NCBI GenBank assembly: GCA_030042955.1 | Contig: JASHYQ010000047.1 | Location: 1-7,888, forward strand | Direction: 5' to 3' | Length of the DNA stretch: 7,888 bases | From: Thermoplasmata archaeon | GTDB lineage: Archaea; Thermoplasmatota; Thermoplasmata; Lutacidiplasmatales; UBA184 | In this document: positions 5,470 to 7,888 of the stretch, piece after piece | How positions within the stretch are numbered: the stretch's first letter is position 1 | Layout of the letters: each line of letters begins with the position of its first letter | Translations under genes and position numbers: made by a program | The notes under the pieces: model-generated | What the model was told of the DNA's origin: nothing | Seen by the model: only the letters and a program-made list of their open reading frames with translations | Databases searched by the model: none

Positions 5470-6323
5470 GGGCGCGCCGTTCCCGGAGCGAACGCCGCAG
5501 CGAGCCGCCCCCCGAGAAGTTCGGCGTCCAGCGGCTCGCCCTCCCGGATCCGCGCGCGATACTCGAGAATGATGTCGTCGAGGCGGCCGAGCGCCTCCGC
5601 GACGGGCCGCTCGCTCGCGGCACGAGGAAGCAGCTTCTGCATGGCGCCGTTACGCATGACGACCCTGAGGTCCGAGAGCAGCGCGATCCTCGGGTCGTGG
5701 GTCACGAACACGAAGATCTTGCGGTAGCGTCGCAGGAGCTCGAGGGCCCGCGTTCGATGGATCCCCGCGTTCTCGATCTCGTCCAGGAGGATGATGGGCG
5801 AGTTCCCGATCACCACGGCGTCGGCGATCAGGAGCGCGCGCGTCTGACCGCCCGAAAGCTCGGTCATGGCGCTCGCAAGGTCGATCGCCTCGCCGGTCAG
5901 CTCGTTCGCGAACCCCACCGTGCGATCGACCAGCGAACGTGGGTCGACCCCTCGTCGTATCTCGGCGTGCACACGGAGGAACTCCGCTACCGGGAGATCG
6001 GACAGGAAGTTGGTGTGCTGCGTGATGAGGGCCACCGGATTCCGGCTCGGGTCGCCGAGAGACTCCTCCGGTACCTCCTCCTCGTTGACGAGGATGACGC
6101 GTCCGGAGGGCGTGTTACCGTTCGCGAACCGCTCGATGTCGTTGATGAACTCGGTCTTCCCCGAGCCTGTCGGACCGACGATGCTCGCCACCTCGCCCAT
6201 GCGGAGGTCGACCCGGGCGACCTTCTCCGGTTCGCCGTTCCTTCCCCGGCCCCCGAGGATGGAGAGCTTGTCGATGTCGATGGTCGGGCTCGGTTCGAGG
6301 GGGGCTTGTGCCGCCAGCGCCAT
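5466..6323 (-). CDS. Soluble ABC-type ATPase
   Basis: A 285-residue ATP-binding cassette protein, first gene of the operon. It has Walker A GPTGSGKT (50-57), Q-loop Gln102 (ALITQHT), signature LSGGQ (156-160), Walker B IILLDE (177-182) with catalytic Glu182, and switch His209 (VFVTHD). The D-loop reads ENAGI where SALD is usual. A C-terminal extension (about 228-285) is charged and helical. No membrane segment is seen and no permease lies nearby, so it need not be a transporter; soluble ABC ATPases such as SufC work in Fe-S assembly. The frame is open to 6500, but ATG 6323 is preferred: a TATA box lies 26 nt upstream, giving a leaderless mRNA, and upstream residues look non-coding. The stop overlaps the GTPase start. 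Confidence 0.88.
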   Translation of the reverse strand: MALAAQAPLEPSPTIDIDKLSILGGRGRNGEPEKVARVDLRMGEVASIVGPTGSGKTEFINDIERFANGNTPSGRVILVNEEEVPEESLGDPSRNPVALITQHTNFLSDLPVAEFLRVHAEIRRGVDPRSLVDRTVGFANELTGEAIDLASAMTELSGGQTRALLIADAVVIGNSPIILLDEIENAGIHRTRALELLRRYRKIFVFVTHDPRIALLSDLRVVMRNGAMQKLLPRAASERPVAEALGRLDDIILEYRARIREGEPLDAELLGGRLAAAFAPGTARP

Positions 6324-6344
6324 GAACCTCGCTGGCCGAAAGGG

Positions 6345-6358
6345 ATGATAAATCTCGC
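6345..6358 (-). promoter_or_regulatory. TATA/BRE promoter for the four-gene operon, leaderless
   Basis: On the minus strand the sequence reads CGCGAGATTTATCAT. TTTATCAT (6352-6345) is a good archaeal TATA box, with purine-rich GAGA just upstream as BRE. Its centre is about 26 nt from the A of ATG 6323, the usual TATA-to-start distance in archaea, so transcription should begin at or next to the start codon. Confidence 0.7.
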
Positions 6359-6722
6359 GAGGCAGCCCATAAGTTCTGCAGGTTATCTCGCCGTGACGGC
6401 CGACGTAAGGGTTCGCAGGAAGGTCGCTCGATGGCCTCCTTGCTATCGGAAGGGGCGGGCACGGCTCCCTGGCGGGGACCTCTACGGTGCTCGGACTCAA
6501 ACCACCACATCTCGGGACCGCGGTTCAGCGCCTGCGGAGGATGAGCTTGCCCTGGGGATCGAGCAGCCAGCTTGGCCGCGCACGTCTCCGACGGGCCGAG
6601 ACGCTGCCCCGAGCTAACCGACGAGCGGTGCGCCCCCTAGGGTCCAGGGGTCGGCTACGACGCTCCTGGGCAAGGTCCCTGCTGTCGTCTGCCCTACCCG
6701 CACCGTGGGGTTCTCGCACGCC
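6359..6722. other. Intergenic stretch between operon promoter and tRNA promoter
   Basis: About 360 nt with no convincing gene. Open frames exist on both strands but lack start signals and show mixed codon use. The best fragment is on the minus strand near 6570-6525 and reads SWLLDPQGKLILRRR before a stop; it could be the end of a decayed gene. No RNA gene was recognised. Confidence 0.4.
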
Positions 6723-6731
6723 TTCATTATA
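6723..6731 (+). promoter_or_regulatory. TATA-like box of tRNA-Arg
   Basis: TTCATTATA is centred about 28 nt before the first base of the tRNA, matching archaeal promoter geometry if the transcript begins near the mature 5' end. Confidence 0.6.
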
Positions 6732-6754
6732 GGCAGACGAGGGCAACTTCGTGG

Positions 6755-6829
6755 GGGCGCGTAGCCTAGCCTGGATAGGGCACCGGGTTCCTAACCCGGC
6801 GGTCGAGGGTTCAAATCCCTCCGCGCCCG
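6755..6829 (+). tRNA. tRNA-Arg (anticodon CCT)
   Basis: A complete cloverleaf of 75 nt: acceptor GGGCGCG/CGCGCCC with discriminator G6829, D-arm 6764-6781, anticodon stem CCGGG/CCCGG around loop TTCCTAA (anticodon CCT at 6790-6792, reading AGG codons), a 5-nt variable loop, and T-arm GAGGG-TTCAAAT-CCCTC. There is no intron and no encoded CCA, as is common in archaea. It sits exactly where GC content falls on its 3' side, and tRNA 3' ends are frequent integration sites. Confidence 0.96.
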
Positions 6830-6867
6830 TCGACCTTCTCGTCAGTGGATTTAGGATAACCGCGGAT

Positions 6868-6892
6868 ACTCGAACCGCCGGAGAGTTCGAGT
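6868..6892. repeat. 8-bp inverted repeat downstream of the tRNA
   Basis: ACTCGAAC (6868-6875) and GTTCGAGT (6885-6892) are perfect arms around a 9-nt spacer. It lies between the tRNA and the 3' end of the minus-strand membrane gene. It could be a hairpin at the end of either transcript; no T-run follows on the plus strand. Confidence 0.4.
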
Positions 6893-6931
6893 CGCCGAAA
6901 CGCCTGCGCTTATCGGACCAAATGGTGTGGG

Positions 6932-7489
6932 TTAGTCTCCGTCAGGCCTCCTCGAGCGAAACCGCACACTCCGATAGTGTTGGCTCCGGCCTAGTGTCCA
7001 CTCGCTTTCCCTTCCCACGAGTCCACGCGCCTTGAGTTCGACCTCAAGCCGAGTCGCGGACTCCACAGAAATCGGGGTGGGCGCCATGAATCTCATCGCC
7101 TTCCAAACTATTGCGGGTTCAGGCACCCGAGTTGCGGCTTGCCACGTAACCACCGTGAGATCAAAGGCGGGTTCATCCCAACTCAGCACGAACGATCCCC
7201 CGCCGCGTAATGCCACCCCAATCCCCCTATCGGTCAACGTCACCTGTTTTGCACCGCGAGCGAGAAACCACACTAACAGGCCGAGTACCACCACACTACC
7301 GAGGAGGCACGCCGCTAGAGCCGCAACCTCGAACACCTCGTTGGCCAACCGAGTGAAGAGAATCCACGCCCCGAGCCCAACGGCCATAGTTACGACGACA
7401 GCCACTGCGGTCAAGCCATAAACGAGGATTCGGCCTTGTTCCCGAAGAGCCAATATGAGGGGTAGCGACGGAGCGGGCTCAGCCGTCAC
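6932..7489 (-). CDS. Small membrane protein with two TM helices and a PH-like domain
   Basis: A 185-residue protein from GTG 7489. A short soluble N-terminus precedes two trans-membrane helices at about 21-47 and 54-79, then a soluble domain to the end. The segment VTLTDRGIGVAL...FVLSWDE (83-106) matches the beta-strand rhythm of bacterial-type PH (bPH) domains that often follow paired TM helices; the resemblance is by eye. The ends of the domain are Arg-rich. No Shine-Dalgarno and no clear TATA box is seen, so the start is uncertain; no better in-frame ATG exists before residue 35. Sequence here is less GC-rich (69 of 120 bases at 7081-7200) than in the first gene (43 of 60 at 241-300), which suggests different ancestry. 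Function unknown. Confidence 0.72.
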   Translation of the reverse strand: MTAEPAPSLPLILALREQGRILVYGLTAVAVVVTMAVGLGAWILFTRLANEVFEVAALAACLLGSVVVLGLLVWFLARGAKQVTLTDRGIGVALRGGGSFVLSWDEPAFDLTVVTWQAATRVPEPAIVWKAMRFMAPTPISVESATRLEVELKARGLVGRESEWTLGRSQHYRSVRFRSRRPDGD

Positions 7490-7499
7490 GCTGAAAGAG

Positions 7500-7520
7500 A
7501 GTCTTCCGCAGAAGAAGACT
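7500..7520. repeat. Inverted repeat upstream of the membrane-protein gene
   Basis: AGTCTTC (7500-7506) and GAAGACT (7514-7520) are perfect 7-bp arms with a 7-nt spacer, ending 10 nt before GTG 7489 on the minus strand. The position would suit a repressor site over the transcription start, or a 5' hairpin. Confidence 0.4.
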
Positions 7521-7773
7521 ACTCCGTCGTCGCTTAGGACGCGTTCGACGCATGCTTGAGGGAATGGGGCAGGTTGGCGTCGGCCGGGTACTCCGGCTGT
7601 CCCTGAGATGTTACATCCGGCGAACGACCGTTTGCCGCACAGGGATTTGCGGGCGAAGGGGGGGTACTCTACAATTGCCCCGAAATCGTTGGCCGCCTCC
7701 CCCGGACTCGTTCCGGGTGCGCTCGGCGCTGCGCGGCAATCCGCGTCAAACGACCGCGCCCGCGCCGGCTCGA
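7521..7773. other. Intergenic stretch, nothing recognised
   Basis: About 250 nt between the two minus-strand membrane genes. Plus-strand frames are open but rich in Arg and Pro with no start signal, and look like chance. A TATA-like CTCTACAATTG near 7668-7678 has no gene suitably placed after it. Confidence 0.35.
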
Positions 7774-7888
7774 CTAGATGCGGAAGACCGATGCCGCCGT
7801 GAGGACGCTCAGGGCAATCGTTGTGCCTACCAGGACGCCTGTGAGGAGCTTTAGCACCCGAGTCTCGCCCAGCAAGCGATTCGTGAGA
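7774..7888 (-). CDS. C-terminal end of a membrane protein, cut by the window edge
   Basis: The minus strand is open for 37 codons from the window edge to TAG 7776-7774. The peptide has one hydrophobic helix (LLTGVLVGTTIALSVLTAAS) after a basic-polar stretch, and ends VFRI. Second codon positions are T-rich and most third positions are G or C, both typical of a membrane segment in this genome. The start, if upstream, is outside the window; a GTG within the fragment could also start a tiny protein. It is too short to assign. Confidence 0.5.
   Translation of the reverse strand, partial: LTNRLLGETRVLKLLTGVLVGTTIALSVLTAASVFRI

Noticed and set aside
3574..5727. A 717-codon plus-strand open frame
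   Set aside because: It runs antisense across the desulfurase and GTPase genes, whose motifs are complete; its protein is Arg/Asp/Pro-rich with no fold signal.
6324..6500. N-terminal extension of the ABC ATPase from 6500
   Set aside because: It would contain the TATA box, is Pro/Arg-rich and lacks a start signal; ATG 6323 is better placed.
6440..6720. A second tRNA or structured RNA upstream of tRNA-Arg
   Set aside because: Several T-loop-like and D-loop-like strings occur on the minus strand, but none folds into matching arms.
7552..7854. A 100-codon plus-strand ORF
   Set aside because: Arg/Pro-rich with no ribosome binding site or promoter; its 3' part is antisense to the better minus-strand membrane-protein end.
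1..7888. CRISPR array or insertion sequence
   Set aside because: No regularly spaced repeats, no transposase motifs and no terminal inverted repeats with target duplications were seen.

Overview
The window reads as GC-rich archaeal chromosome. Archaeal signs are a TATA/BRE promoter about 26 nt ahead of an ATG with no leader, a tRNA with no encoded CCA that has a TATA-like box about 28 nt upstream, and a mix of strong GGAGGT ribosome binding sites and leaderless starts. A Thermoplasmatota-type archaeon is a guess from general feel only; no taxonomic marker is present.

Layout. (1) 1-1162, plus strand: a probable DNA-binding regulator (92-1162) preceded by an inverted repeat. (2) 1163-1718: about 550 nt without a certain gene, holding two possible small minus-strand ORFs, two hairpins and a short plus-strand ORF that abuts the next gene. 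(3) 1719-2783, plus strand: a radical SAM protein with a cysteine-rich C-terminal domain. (4) 2784-2861: a highly structured spacer between convergent genes. (5) 6323-2862, minus strand: a tight four-gene operon of a soluble ABC-type ATPase, a SIMIBI (HypB/UreG-like) GTPase, a NifS/IscS cysteine desulfurase and a multi-cysteine Fe-S protein. Junctions are a 4-nt ATGA overlap, a 0-nt gap and a 1-nt gap, and one leaderless promoter sits in front. (6) 6755-6829, plus strand: tRNA-Arg(CCT). (7) 6830-7888: less GC-rich sequence with a small two-helix membrane protein and the C-terminal end of another membrane protein, both on the minus strand.

How the genes may work together (inference). The operon combines a sulfur source, an Fe-S carrier or scaffold, a metal-chaperone-type GTPase and a soluble ABC ATPase. 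That is the toolkit expected for building, inserting or reductively activating a metallocofactor. No target enzyme and no membrane permease lies in the window. The convergent radical SAM gene may belong to the same physiology or may be a chance neighbour. This operon is the best candidate for an undescribed system here. The tRNA followed by a drop in GC is a second point of interest, as a possible edge of an integrated element.
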